A DNA stretch of 64,000 nucleotides from Shewanella zhangzhouensis (GTDB taxonomy: Bacteria > Pseudomonadota > Gammaproteobacteria > Enterobacterales > Shewanellaceae): positions 2,230,501 to 2,294,500 of the forward strand of contig NZ_CP080414.1 of NCBI RefSeq assembly GCF_019457615.1, written 5' to 3'. This document shows positions 35,309 through 44,438 of the stretch, piece by piece. Position 1 is the first letter of the stretch, and each line of letters starts with the position of its first letter. The notes below the pieces were generated by a model. The model had not been told where the DNA came from. It saw only the letters and a program-made list of their open reading frames with translations, and ran no database searches. A program made the position numbers and the translations under genes.

Positions 35309-36117
35309 CGCCAGCGGCCAAAAAGCCTGTTGCTCAACACTTGATTGAAGGTTTCAGTCTCAGTGAGCGTGTGGCCTGTAAGCTTGCAGGGCTGAGCCGG
35401 ACTGCGTTTCGCTATCAGTCCAGAACTACGCCAGACACAGGGCTCAGACAGCGGCTAAAGGCGCTGGCGACGCAATATCCCCGCTATGGGTATCTAATGT
35501 TGCATGGTTTGCTCAGAGGCGAAGGCTGGGTCCAGAACCGTAAACGTACCTATCGGCTCTACACCGAGGAAGGCTTGCAGGTCAGGACAAAGAAGCGCAA
35601 GAAACTGACCCGGCCAAGGCAGCCTATGGAAGTGCCGACTGCACCGAATCAACGTTGGTCTATGGACTTTGTGTCAGATCAACTCAGCAGTGGTCGGCGC
35701 TTTCGGGTACTGAATGTCGTGGATGATTTGCGGGAAATGGTCGGTCAATTAGTCTCAGTGGCCATCAGTGGCAGGCAGGTCGCCAGATTCTTGGACCAAT
35801 TGATGGAAGAGCGCGGCAAGCCCAATAAGGTTACTTGCGACAATGGGACAGAATTTACCAGCAAGGCGATGTTCTTCTGGAGCAAGGAAACGGGCGTCAC
35901 ACTGGGCTTTATCCAGCCAGGAAAGCCGACGCAAAACGCCTTTGTGGAAAGCCTGAATGGTAAATTCAGGAACGAATGCCAGAACCAGCACTGGTTCAGA
36001 ACGTTAGACGAAGCCAGATACGAAATCGAACTATGGCGTGAGCACTACAACCATGTTCGCCCACATAGTTCACTGAACTATATGCCACCTGTTGAGTATG
36101 CCAAGCAGGCAGCATAA
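35302..36117 (+). CDS. IS407-like OrfB transposase
   Basis: 271 residues, one less than in copy 1: the segment VVDDYSREMVG of copy 1 reads VVDDLREMVG here (TATTCT replaced by TTG, a net loss of one codon). The second catalytic region is the consensus TCDNGTEFTSKA. The Glu helix is FVESLNGKFRNECQNQHWF. Other differences from copy 1 are few. The deletion falls close to the end of the first core strand and may weaken the enzyme, so the two copies have complementary defects. Confidence 0.9.
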   Translation: MVTPAAKKPVAQHLIEGFSLSERVACKLAGLSRTAFRYQSRTTPDTGLRQRLKALATQYPRYGYLMLHGLLRGEGWVQNRKRTYRLYTEEGLQVRTKKRKKLTRPRQPMEVPTAPNQRWSMDFVSDQLSSGRRFRVLNVVDDLREMVGQLVSVAISGRQVARFLDQLMEERGKPNKVTCDNGTEFTSKAMFFWSKETGVTLGFIQPGKPTQNAFVESLNGKFRNECQNQHWFRTLDEARYEIELWREHYNHVRPHSSLNYMPPVEYAKQAA

Positions 36118-36165
36118 GCGGGAAAATCTCATCAAGAGATTGGTACTAATCTCGGGGAAAGGTCA

Positions 36166-36402
36166 ATCCCCAGCTTAGTATTCTGAGAGTTTAAGAAGTG
36201 AACTGGATCATTACTGAAATTTGGTCAACGTAAATGGACGAAAAAGATTACTAAGCAACTCTCGAAACACCGAATGGGGCATAAACGTGCCAGAACTGTT
36301 CGGCCTGACACGAGTTTCGCCCAAGGTGCGAGAGCCCGAAGCTCGCGCAAAATGCCAGCGTGATGCGCGTGAATCAGTCTATTCTAGAGTGATTCACTGA
36401 AA
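36166..36402 (+). other. Unassigned spacer after IS copy 2
   Basis: No gene found. A basic stretch FGQRKWTKKITKQLSKHRMGHKRARTVRPD is open on the plus strand, without a start or family match; may be residue of a deleted gene. Confidence 0.35.
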
Positions 36403-36822
36403 CTAAACATTAAATTTTTTCATTAGAAAATATCTTGCTGGACTGCCAGAAAATTCAGGAATGACACCTGCAAGTTCAAAACCTATTTTTTGATAAAAAA
36501 TAGGTGCTTGAATTGATAAGGTGTCCAATTGGGCTATCAGGCACCCTCTGTTTTTAGCTTCTAATTCAGCCATGAGCATCAACTCACGTCCTAAGCCTGC
36601 ACCTCTATGCTTTTTAGCAACCCATACAACATCAATTAAAAAATTTCTGTATATGGTTTTACCTGATATGCCACCAATAAGTTGATCACTTTCATCTCTA
36701 GCGGTCAGCATCAACGGCTGTGCTGCTTCATTTCCTATTTGCTCATGAATATGTTCTCTAACACCTTCAATCAGCGCGTTAAAAATTGTTGGCTCTTGCT
36801 CATTTATCACTTGAAATTTCAT
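36403..36822 (-). CDS. GNAT-family N-acetyltransferase
   Basis: 139 residues: VINEQEPTIFNALIEGVREHIHEQIG N-terminus, GKTIYRNFLIDVVWVAKKHRGAGLGRELMLMAELEAKNRGCLIAQLDT with the R-G-x-G-L-G acetyl-CoA binding motif A, and a C-terminal IFYQKIGFELAGVIPEF. Small GNAT of unknown substrate, comparable to ElaA/RimI-like or cassette-borne acetyltransferases. Single gene with its own promoter region. Confidence 0.85.
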   Translation of the reverse strand: MKFQVINEQEPTIFNALIEGVREHIHEQIGNEAAQPLMLTARDESDQLIGGISGKTIYRNFLIDVVWVAKKHRGAGLGRELMLMAELEAKNRGCLIAQLDTLSIQAPIFYQKIGFELAGVIPEFSGSPARYFLMKKFNV

Positions 36823-36905
36823 TAATATACCTTAGCGTTAATCTATAAATCGTCATTGATTTTTGGCTAAAACTGGATTAGTGGTTTTTAATGAAGAATG
36901 TTACT

Positions 36906-37448
36906 TCAGTAACCTGCCAAATCCTGCCAAATATCGGTAAGTGAAATGAGTTCTTCAGGCGGTGTTGCTGCTGCTCGCCAATAATTCCGACCATCACCAG
37001 TGCGCTTTAACAGCCTATGGTTACACAATTCTCGCCTAATAAGCGCGAAGTCAGCAAATCCAAGAAAACGCTTAATTACGCTATTAACGTCCTGTTCACT
37101 GTAGGATTGTTGGTACTGAAAACGGCACCAAAAAAACCATAAACTTTGATCTTGAAGGGCGCGTTTAGCTGGCCACGCTCTAAGGATGTAATTTGAGTCC
37201 ATGAAAGGTTGTAGCTTTCGCGGAATCATAATATCAAGTTGTTTGGGTTTGTTTAATGTGGCCACATTATTTGTTGTTAACGCAGCATCACGCAAATGCT
37301 GGAAATTGGCATATCCTGCCGACTGGGCAAGAATATTGAGCATTTCAAGGTGTGAAGGAAATTTTTCACAATTTTTAAATTGATTACGCAGATATTTAGC
37401 CAGCGTCGAAATATCTTCACAGCTAAAAGGAATGATTTGTTTCGTCAT
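36906..37448 (-). CDS. DUF2087 domain protein with N-terminal GRP-type domain
   Basis: 180 residues. The C-terminal half has LRAWPAKRALQDQSLWFFWCRFQYQQSYSEQDVNSVIKRFLGFADFALIRRELCNHRLLKRTGDGRNYWR, the DUF2087 signature (winged-helix-like, found with regulators and acetyltransferases). The N-terminal part (STLAKYLRNQFKN ... PSHLEMLNILAQSAGYANFQHLRDA) is the small domain seen in glyoxalase-related proteins. Possibly a DNA-binding regulator; no experimental role known to me. Confidence 0.7.
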   Translation of the reverse strand: MTKQIIPFSCEDISTLAKYLRNQFKNCEKFPSHLEMLNILAQSAGYANFQHLRDAALTTNNVATLNKPKQLDIMIPRKLQPFMDSNYILRAWPAKRALQDQSLWFFWCRFQYQQSYSEQDVNSVIKRFLGFADFALIRRELCNHRLLKRTGDGRNYWRAAATPPEELISLTDIWQDLAGY

Positions 37449-37710
37449 AGTGATACCCGCTTATGGGTGCCCACAATTAAGATGTCTATTTGCAAAGCAA
37501 ACAGAGTCATGATCGCCGACCTACGACATAGGCACACAATATACAAAGTACCTTTATATTTAAAGTTTCAGCAGGTTTAGCTCCACGATTTTTTTCGCAG
37601 CGGCGATGCCTAGGTGAACTGCCGACCAGCCCATATTATTAATTAACAAGATCAATATGACAAGTTTTTTATGTGACTTAAAAGCGGCTACGGAATCGCC
37701 CTCAATAAAC

Positions 37711-37985
37711 GGCGTTGTTGATCAAATTATTGCGCGAACAGCAACGGCCCCGATGTCTTACTCGGTTTAGCGACTTGCTTCCCTTGAAGGCATTCCCAAG
37801 CTCAGCATTTTGTTCATAGCCTTAACTCCGGCCAAGGCTTCACCAACTTGGGCATTGTAGTCTCACAGCGTCAGGGTGGGGTTTATCAGTTGGTTGTATC
37901 GGTACATCGCGGTTTCCGCCAGCGACCTTTTACCGGAGTCATGTAGCAGCTTCCAGTCCGATAGGCTGACCAACGTTGAATATAA
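37711..37985 (-). mobile_element. IS903-like (IS5 family) 3' fragment
   Basis: Left terminus GGCGTTGTTGATCAAAT (37711) resembles the IS903 inverted repeat. The reverse strand reads SGKRSLAETAMYRYNQLINPTLTL then DYNAQVGEALAGVKAMNKMLSLGMPSR, the C-terminus of IS903-type transposases, with stops. Everything upstream of this is missing. Between 37449 and 37710 no gene is seen. Confidence 0.75.
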
Positions 37986-38006
37986 AAGCTAAGTCTATGC
38001 GTCTTT

Positions 38007-38992
38007 TTATGTGTATTAGTCGTGACTTGATCTGACACATCATCTTGAAAAGGTGAGAGTTACCCGTTTTGATAAAGGTGTCTAATCTTCAATCAACACA
38101 AAAGAGGTAACTCTCATGTTGCATACTAACAACCCCATCATTAAACACAAAGCAGGTTTACTGAATATGGCTGAGGAGCTCGGCAACGTTTCTAGGGCCT
38201 GCAAGGTTATGGGGGTGTCCCGCGCCACCTTCTATCGCTATCGTGAGCTGGGTTAGGATGGCCGCATTGGAAGCAAAGATGGAGCGCGATGGCATCATTC
38301 TGACAGAAGCGCAGGTGGCAGCCCTGGAAAAGAAAGCCGAGGACGATGAGGCCTGCGGTGAAATTGAAACCCATCATACCGGATATCTGGGCTCACAGAA
38401 CACATTTTACGTTGGCAACCTCAAAGGTGTGGGGCGGATATACCAGCAGACCTTTATCGATACCTACAGTAAGGTCGCCTTTGCCAAGCTCTACACCACC
38501 AAAACCCTCATCACCTCTGCCGACCTCTTGAACGACAGAGTATTGCCGTTTTTCGAAGCTAAGCGCTGCCGATGCTGCGTATCCTCACTGACTGGAGCAC
38601 CGAGTACTGCAGTAAGGTTGAGCAGCACGAATATCAGCTGTATCAGACCATCAATGATAGCTACCACACGAAAACCAAAGCCAGACATCCACAGACAAAC
38701 AGTTTCTGCGAGCGTTTTCACAAGACCATTCTGAATGAGTTCTATCAGGTCACGTTCCGCAAAAGTTGTATAGCACACCGGCGGAGCTGCAAAAAGACTT
38801 GCACGAATGGCTGGCGCTGTACAACAATGAGTGCGCTCATCAGGGCAAAATGTGCTGCGGTCGCACACCGATGGCAACATTAATTGATGGAAAACGGGTT
38901 TGGACAGAAGAGAATTTAGCCCAAATCCAATCTGACAACGGCACCCATGAATCGGGTAACTGTCAGCTCAGGTCTGAGCTAGTACACATAAA
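38007..38992 (+). mobile_element. Degraded IS481-like element
   Basis: Ends are inverted repeats: left TTATGTGTATTAGTCGTGAC and right (reverse) TTATGTGTACTAGCTCAGAC, both running into TGACA. The transposase starts at 38116 (MLHTNNPIIKHKAGLLNMAEELGNVSRACKVMGVSRATFYRYRELG). It has an internal deletion, resumes at AALEAKMERDGIILTEAQVAALEKKAEDDEACGEIET and YLGSQNTFYVGNLKGVGRIYQQTFIDTYSKVAFAKLYTTKT, then frameshifts into PMLRILTDWSTEYCSKVEQHEYQLYQ and HPQTNSFCERFHKTILNEFYQVTFRK. Family member of IS481; inactive. Confidence 0.82.
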
Positions 38993-39089
38993 TAGCCACT
39001 CAACAACACCGCATTGAATACGCCCAGGGCACTAAAAAACTGTAACTGCACGTTCATCTTGCGTACGTTTGCTTAATGGGTGGGCCACC

Positions 39090-40325
39090 TTAAAATTCAA
39101 TGCCGAGGTAAAACCAGTTTTCATGCTGACGAGAGGTTAACTGCCATTGGTTGCGCTGACATATCCGGTTCACGATATGCAGGCCCTGACCGATACCTGA
39201 ACTGCTGTCACGTTTTACACCTGGAACAAACAGATTATCAGGACACTCATCTTCCATTGGGTTGGCAATAGTGAGGGTATCGCCGGTTAAGCTTATCTTG
39301 ATCTGTCTTGCACTACCATGGGTCAGCGCGTTATTGATGATATTATTCAACAAAATATGCAGTAAATTTTTATTTGCTTTGATGCGGTAATTTGCCGAAA
39401 TTTGCAATTGTAATTGCAATTCGTGCTGGCGCATTAATGCGGGATTGTTCACCAGGCAACATTCAATCTCTTCCAATAGACAAAGATCTTGTTGTTGCAG
39501 TGATTCTTCTCTGGCCAGTGCCAGCAGCGCGTGAATGGTTTGTTCCATCTGCTGGGCAGCGTGTTTAAGTTTGACTAATGAATCCTTATCAAGCTCAACA
39601 GCAGGTTCCAAGCGGTTTAACACCATTTTCAGCACGGTTGCCGGAGTACGTAGTTCATGGCTGATATCACGGGTAAAGTCGGTTTCACGCGCCAGTGTAG
39701 TTTGTAACTGGTTAATGTAGAGCTGAATTGTTTGTCCTAAATAACCTATCTCATTAGCCGGAAGTTCGCTTTTAAGCTGTAAGAAGGTTTCTGACTTATG
39801 TTGCTGCACTTTATTGGTGATGTATTGTAATGGCTGGGTTATTTTCACGGCTAAATAGCGCGATAACAGGTAAGCCAACGTCAATACCAGCACTAGAGCA
39901 AATGCCAGATAGGGTAGTAGTTTGGGCAGATAATCACGGGTCACTTCAAAGCCGCTAACATCTGCTGAAAGTACCCATTCTGTGTTACCCAGCGCTATAG
40001 TTTGCAGGTGTAAAGTACCGCCGCTGCCATTAGGAAACTCTACCCGCTCTGGTTCCAGCCTATGCAATTGATGGATCTCATCGGGCATCGCATGCCAGCC
40101 GGCATGCAGTGTCATAAACGGCTGACTGGGAGCAATAACATTGCCGGTTTGCTTATATTGCCGGCTAATATGCTCAGCTTCAGCCGTAACCAGGCGGTTA
40201 AACACATTATCTTCAACGACCCAGGCGTAGCCGAGCATCAATAGCATAAAGCACAGGGCTAACAGCAGGCTAAATACCACTATGCTGCGCTGTAAGCTGG
40301 TCTTCAAACTATGGGACGTCAACAT
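39090..40325 (-). CDS. Sensor histidine kinase
   Basis: 411 residues. Two membrane segments (about 15-36 and 142-163) bracket a periplasmic domain of about 105 residues. A HAMP-like linker follows, then ETDFTRDISHELRTPATVLKMVLNRLE (H box) and NLLHILLNNIINNALTHG (N box), with a reduced G region (SSGIGQGLHIVNRI); the usual D-x-G-x-G before it is replaced by ANPMED. It overlaps nothing but lies 2 nt from the response regulator upstream, so they form an operon with the S41 peptidase gene. Signal unknown. Confidence 0.88.
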   Translation of the reverse strand: MLTSHSLKTSLQRSIVVFSLLLALCFMLLMLGYAWVVEDNVFNRLVTAEAEHISRQYKQTGNVIAPSQPFMTLHAGWHAMPDEIHQLHRLEPERVEFPNGSGGTLHLQTIALGNTEWVLSADVSGFEVTRDYLPKLLPYLAFALVLVLTLAYLLSRYLAVKITQPLQYITNKVQQHKSETFLQLKSELPANEIGYLGQTIQLYINQLQTTLARETDFTRDISHELRTPATVLKMVLNRLEPAVELDKDSLVKLKHAAQQMEQTIHALLALAREESLQQQDLCLLEEIECCLVNNPALMRQHELQLQLQISANYRIKANKNLLHILLNNIINNALTHGSARQIKISLTGDTLTIANPMEDECPDNLFVPGVKRDSSSGIGQGLHIVNRICQRNQWQLTSRQHENWFYLGIEF

Positions 40326-40327
40326 AC

Positions 40328-41011
40328 TTAGCCTTGTACCTGCAGTTTAAAACCGATGCCGTGCAAGGTTGCCAGCATTGGTGTGGCAAAGGGTTTATCC
40401 AATGCCTGGCGCAGGGTGTAAATATGCGAGCGGACAACATCGCTGTCCGGCGCTTCGTCACCCCATATTTTGTTCACCAGCTGTTGGCGGCTAACCGCAT
40501 TCGGGTAAGCCTGTACCAATAGCAGCAGAATGGCAAAGTCCGTGCTGCTAAGTTTCAGGCTTTGCCCCTGGCGCTCCGCCAGTTGCTGCTTTTCGTTTAC
40601 GGCTAGTTCACCAATCACAATAGTTTGTGACTGATGCAGCTGATGGCGGCGTGCTAACGCCTGGCAACGCAGCAATAATTCGGTCAGGTCAAACGGTTTG
40701 GTGAGGTAATCATCGGCACCGGCATCAAAGCCAAGGCTTTTATCGGCGATGCTGTCACGTGCTGTCAGCATTAACACTGCCGGTACCGGATCGCAACTTT
40801 GCTTCAGTGTTTTACACACCGTAACACCATTGATATCTGGCAGCATTACATCCAGCACAATCACATCGTAATGTTGTTGCTGTGTTAATGACAGTCCCAG
40901 ATTGCCGGTGGCCGCATAATCTACCTGCATGCCCTGAGCACTAAGAAAGTCACATACCTCGCGGCCAATCTCCGGGGTGTCTTCAATCACCAGTACCGAC
41001 AATATTGTCAT
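40328..41011 (-). CDS. OmpR/PhoB-family response regulator
   Basis: 227 residues. Receiver domain: LSVLVIEDTPEIGREVCDFL, VIVLDVMLPDING (phosphorylated Asp), VLMLTARDS, GADDYLTKPFDLTELLLR (Lys). C-terminal wHTH: LKLSSTDFAILLLLVQAYPNAVSRQQLVNKIWGDEAPDSDVVRSHIYTLRQALDKPF...HGIGFKL. Follows the S41 gene and precedes its partner kinase. A block upstream of the S41 gene and again at 44439-44496 is the likely binding site. Confidence 0.9.
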   Translation of the reverse strand: MTILSVLVIEDTPEIGREVCDFLSAQGMQVDYAATGNLGLSLTQQQHYDVIVLDVMLPDINGVTVCKTLKQSCDPVPAVLMLTARDSIADKSLGFDAGADDYLTKPFDLTELLLRCQALARRHQLHQSQTIVIGELAVNEKQQLAERQGQSLKLSSTDFAILLLLVQAYPNAVSRQQLVNKIWGDEAPDSDVVRSHIYTLRQALDKPFATPMLATLHGIGFKLQVQG

Positions 41012-41048
41012 GACGCTTGCTCTCTGTTGTATTTAGGATGCGTATGGC

Positions 41049-42461
41049 CTATTGCAGCTTAGCATGGTTATCCGTCGTACTCAGATGCTGTAAGACCTGC
41101 TGCAATGTTGTGTCTATACCGTTTTGTTGATCCTGCAGCTTATCTGCGACAGTCAGATCCGGTATTACTGCACTAACCATGCTGTTACCGCTCGGCCTTA
41201 CCAACAAACGGGTTGCCACATAAGCCCTTAACTTTGAGTGAGGTAAATTAAACAAGTTACCCTGCGCAGTTTGGTTAGCAAACCCGCCAGTTGCTTGCCC
41301 CACGAGCAAGCCAAATTGGTTATCTTGCACTGTGGTGGCAAACACAATCGCCGCCGAATAGGTTACCGGGCCAATGAGCACGACCACCTGGCCGTCGAAA
41401 TGTTGAGCCGAGCTGTTTGGCTTAACGTAGTCATGCCACTCGGTGGTGATAATCTCACCCATGTCACCTTTATACCCAAACAGGCCGCGATTGTCTGCGT
41501 TCAGCTTCTCAGTCATCTGCGACACCAACCGAAACGGTTTATTGGCGATATAGCTGGCCAGCTCAGTAGCCGTATCGGTGTTACCGCCAGTGTTATGCCT
41601 GATATCAATAATCAGCGCGCTGATGTTGTCTTTGGCAATCTGGCTAAAAGCGGCTGTTAGCTGGTCAGAAAACGCCCCTGGTTCTACATCAAAGCTGGGC
41701 ACATTTAAGTATCCGGTGGCTGCATTCAATTGGCGGTATGACAGCTCATCAGTCATTTGCGGTTGATTTTCTGCCACCTGCCAGTTGTGTTTGTTATCGA
41801 CAAACAGGCGTTGTGTTTTGCCCTGATGGACAAATTCGACGCCGAACTGATTGATAAAACCGTACACAGCCCAGAGTAAAAATGGCAGACGTTCAGCAAC
41901 AAAAGCCTGACGTAACACAGCGGTTTCGCCACCGACATAGCGCTGAGTATTGGCAAAAATATCGGTAACCGGCACGCCGTTAATACTGATTAGCTGAGCA
42001 CCAGCGGGTAATTGCTTCTCGGCGGATTTATATTGTTTTGCAACGAACACGCCGTTGTTACTTAGCTTAACTAAAAATGGAAAAGGCTTAGCACCTTGTT
42101 CGCGCAGCGCGTTCAGCTCCTGATAGGGCCAGATTAAAAAGCTGTGGCCATCTTGAAACAGATGCGATAGTTGGCCGATATGACGGAAAAATTCTACCCG
42201 GGTCATCGGTGCAGTGATGTTGGCTTTAACTGCAGCCACCTGTTGATATAGCGCTATTTCATCGGCATAGCCGGCAAAATCCGGGTGGCGCAATTTTGCC
42301 CCGGCGACCAGGGCATCAATATCCTGATGTAATAATTCAGGCGCAATTTTCTGCTGCATAAGCGCTGGATTTTCCAACTCGGGAAATATATCCAGATGGG
42401 CGCCAGTGCAACCGCTTAATATTAAGGTGGCACTGATTAAAATACTGATAATGGCTTTCAT
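41049..42461 (-). CDS. S41-family peptidase (C-terminal processing type), lipoprotein
   Basis: About 470 residues from ATG 42461; GGAG lies 8 nt upstream and the longer frame from 42542 lacks support. The N-terminus MKAIISILISATLILSGCTGAH has a lipobox (L-S-G-C), so it is probably anchored in a membrane facing the periplasm. The peptidase_S41 core has ALIIDIRHNTGGNTDTATELASYIANKPF, then VVLIGPVTYSAAIVFATTVQDN (Ser nucleophile position) and GLLVGQATGGFANQTAQG. First gene of an operon with the two-component system, which may sense the same signal. Confidence 0.82.
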   Translation of the reverse strand: MKAIISILISATLILSGCTGAHLDIFPELENPALMQQKIAPELLHQDIDALVAGAKLRHPDFAGYADEIALYQQVAAVKANITAPMTRVEFFRHIGQLSHLFQDGHSFLIWPYQELNALREQGAKPFPFLVKLSNNGVFVAKQYKSAEKQLPAGAQLISINGVPVTDIFANTQRYVGGETAVLRQAFVAERLPFLLWAVYGFINQFGVEFVHQGKTQRLFVDNKHNWQVAENQPQMTDELSYRQLNAATGYLNVPSFDVEPGAFSDQLTAAFSQIAKDNISALIIDIRHNTGGNTDTATELASYIANKPFRLVSQMTEKLNADNRGLFGYKGDMGEIITTEWHDYVKPNSSAQHFDGQVVVLIGPVTYSAAIVFATTVQDNQFGLLVGQATGGFANQTAQGNLFNLPHSKLRAYVATRLLVRPSGNSMVSAVIPDLTVADKLQDQQNGIDTTLQQVLQHLSTTDNHAKLQ

Positions 42462-42502
42462 AACTTCGACTCCTGTGTCTCTGTTGTGAAAGCTACCAAA
42501 GA

Positions 42503-42551
42503 CAGTGTGAAGATTTTGTCGGCAGTAGGGCGCTTCACACAATCACGACAT
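42503..42551. promoter_or_regulatory. Shared operator block 1 (S41/two-component operon)
   Basis: CAGTGTGAAGATTTTGT, then 13 nt and CTTCACACAATCACGACAT. GTGTGAAG (42505-42512) and CTTCACAC (42533-42540) are perfect inverted repeats. The 17-nt first part is identical to that at 44439-44455, and the last part (TTCACA-A-T..CACGACAT) also recurs. Lies about 40 nt upstream of the S41 start and 90 nt from the plus-strand membrane protein gene. Confidence 0.7.
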
Positions 42552-42640
42552 ATAACGGGCTAGAGTTGAACTCTAAACCACGGCAGGTGTTATCCCGTGC
42601 TTACACCTTGTAATATGTGGATCAATAGAGAGGAATTGCC

Positions 42641-43051
42641 GTGTATCAAATATTACTCATTGTCGGTGCATCCGTTCTTGGTGTTTTGGGTGTTGTGCAC
42701 ATTGTTTATATACTCTTAACTGATAAGTTCTCTGTTTACGATTTATCCGTGCTCGATGGTATGAAAAGCACATCACCAAAAATCACTACAGAAACGACAA
42801 TGTGGGAAGCCTGGATAGGTTTCAATTTAAGTCATAGTCTTGGTCTTATTCTTTTTGCTTTTATGTATATCCCCTTAGCCTTAAATCATGTTGATTTTAT
42901 TAAAGGGTCAGTATGGTTTTCTTCTATACCAGTTGTATTCAGCGCTGGCTATTTGTTTTTAGCGTACAGATATTGGTTCAGAATACCTTTAATTGTAGTG
43001 TCGGTGTCATTGATTTGTTTTATAGGTGCACAGTCAAACTTTTACATATGA
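42641..43051 (+). CDS. Small four-helix membrane protein, unknown function
   Basis: 136 residues with four hydrophobic segments (about 5-27, 60-82, 88-108 and 112-132). Conserved-looking charged loop TTETTMWEAWIGFNLSHSLGLILF between helices 1 and 2. I think it belongs to a group of LIC_13387-type membrane proteins common in gammaproteobacterial accessory DNA, but I cannot confirm that. GAGGAA precedes the GTG start at 42641. Divergent from the S41 operon around the shared operator block. Confidence 0.65.
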   Translation: MYQILLIVGASVLGVLGVVHIVYILLTDKFSVYDLSVLDGMKSTSPKITTETTMWEAWIGFNLSHSLGLILFAFMYIPLALNHVDFIKGSVWFSSIPVVFSAGYLFLAYRYWFRIPLIVVSVSLICFIGAQSNFYI

Positions 43052-43175
43052 CAAGTTGGTTAACGGGTAGCTATTACGTGCCACAAGCATGTTTTTTGCT
43101 TATCAAATCTTAGAGCATTCTTGCTCTTCTCAATTACCGTCGTAACCAAGGCGTTATACAACCAGGGAGAAGATA

Positions 43176-43643
43176 ATGAAAAATGTACTTTCAATTCTAT
43201 TTTTTTATGTGATCTTTACGTCTGCACTCGCAGCCAATCCACTAACGGAATCAGAGTTAAAAGGTTTAACACAACAATTTATCGAAGCAAAAAACCAACG
43301 GCAACAACCCAACTCGAATGAACAAGACATTGACCACTTCCTGTCATTTTTAGCTGATGACTTTAAGGACGAACATATTAAATTTAATGTCACCGTTACC
43401 AGTAAAGAGGAGTTACGGTCTGGACTGGTCTCAAAACTAAAAGACAAAATATACTTCAGCAACATCGATATTTTGGAAATAATGGTTGGCCGCAATGTCG
43501 CCTTCGTTAAGTTTAAAGAACATGCAAAAGGTCAGCCTGGTCATATGGACAAACCAATTGAATATACCGCTGTAAACATTTTTTCATTGGAGTTTAATGA
43601 TCACGGTAAAATAAAACACATAAGACGTCACCATGGGTTGTAA
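43176..43643 (+). CDS. Periplasmic NTF2-like protein
   Basis: 155 residues. The N-terminus NVLSILFFYVIFTSALAANP is a signal peptide cleaved after ALA. The mature part has LTQQFIEAKNQRQQPNSNEQDIDHFLSFLADDFKDEHIKFNVT ... VAFVKFKEHAKGQPG...YTAVNIFSLEFNDHGKIKHIRRHHG, which is the NTF2-like beta sheet with a buried cavity. GGGAGA precedes the ATG. Catalytic residues cannot be assigned. Single gene in a run of small accessory genes. Confidence 0.72.
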   Translation: MKNVLSILFFYVIFTSALAANPLTESELKGLTQQFIEAKNQRQQPNSNEQDIDHFLSFLADDFKDEHIKFNVTVTSKEELRSGLVSKLKDKIYFSNIDILEIMVGRNVAFVKFKEHAKGQPGHMDKPIEYTAVNIFSLEFNDHGKIKHIRRHHGL

Positions 43644-43699
43644 TTTATCGACTAACAAACAATAACAACGATTTTGTGTAATCAGTGTGAAAGTACCGT

Positions 43700-44347
43700 T
43701 CAGTATATTAAAAAGGGTAATTCGCAGTCAGCGCAACTCAGGTATTGCTTTATCATCCGCTGATAGCTGGTATCTGCTGCAAGACGATCTGACAAGCTAC
43801 GCAGCTGTGTCATCCGGTAGTTAGCAATATCCGCATGCTGCGCCTGGGCGCGACAGGCCAAAATGGTGGAAAATGCCAGTACTACACCAATATTAAGCTC
43901 AATGTCTTGTATAGCGTTTGCCAGTTGAGGAAATAAGTGGTCAAACAGCATATCAACACTACTACAATAGCACTGCCGTCCTGCGTCGAACAGCAGTGTA
44001 CTTTGCTCACTTGCGCCAAACTTCTCTGCCAGTAAGTTTGCTCTAAAGAAAAAGATGATCGCTTTTTCAAAGTCGGCATCACCCAAACGGAAAATTTTGG
44101 CATCCGTGGTCTGATGCCAATGAAAAGGTAAGATTTGCTGCGCAATTAACAGTGAATCATAGCTGGAAATGCCACCTTCAATCAGAGTAGGGACTTGCTG
44201 TTTCGGGTTGCACAGGCGCAATACCGGGTCTGTCTTCAGCGTTTGCCACGTCAACAGATAATCGTCATGGGCAATGTCGTGGCGTAACAATAGCCACTTT
44301 ATCGCCCGTGAGTAGGGGGAATCGATAACCCAGATAAGTTGCTGCAC
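43700..44347 (-). CDS. Glutathione S-transferase-like protein
   Basis: 215 residues. The first 78 residues form a thioredoxin-like GST_N domain: QLIWVIDSPYSRAIKWLLLRHDIAHDDYLL, then NPKQQVPTLIEGGISSYDSLLIAQQI, with cis-Pro in QVPTL and the glutathione-gamma-Glu binding Ser-Tyr-Asp/Glu-Ser position. An all-helical C-terminal domain follows. The active residue near SPYSR is probably Ser or Tyr. Promoter region shared with the divergent MBL-like gene. A role in conjugating electrophiles fits the window's theme. Confidence 0.8.
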   Translation of the reverse strand: MQQLIWVIDSPYSRAIKWLLLRHDIAHDDYLLTWQTLKTDPVLRLCNPKQQVPTLIEGGISSYDSLLIAQQILPFHWHQTTDAKIFRLGDADFEKAIIFFFRANLLAEKFGASEQSTLLFDAGRQCYCSSVDMLFDHLFPQLANAIQDIELNIGVVLAFSTILACRAQAQHADIANYRMTQLRSLSDRLAADTSYQRMIKQYLSCADCELPFLIY

Positions 44348-44438
44348 ACTAAAATCCTTCTTTTAGATAGAGATGTCGCCTGAGTATCCTTAAAACATTG
44401 ATTTTAAGGTCTGCTGAGGTATCAAAGTATACTCTGCC

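Larger units (their letters stand above)
34971..36165 (+). mobile_element. IS3-family insertion sequence, IS407-like, copy 2
   Basis: 1195 bp with ends TGACCTCTCCCCCAAATTTA and (reverse) TGACCTTTCCCCGAGATTA, nearly identical to copy 1 and in opposite orientation. No 4-bp target duplication (flanks CAGG and ATCC), so an adjacent deletion or recombination has probably removed one side, including the rest of the helicase gene. Carries orfA and orfB. Confidence 0.92.

Noticed and set aside
36236..36362. Basic peptide frame after IS copy 2
   Set aside because: No start codon with ribosome site and no recognised family; could be residue of a lost gene but cannot be supported.
43138..43165. attC-like end GTAACCAAGGCGTTATAC between two small genes
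   Set aside because: Resembles the terminal part of the cassette at 48870-48890, but no pairing arm or second crossover could be found, and the flanks do not rejoin any gene. Left as a coincidence or a decayed site.
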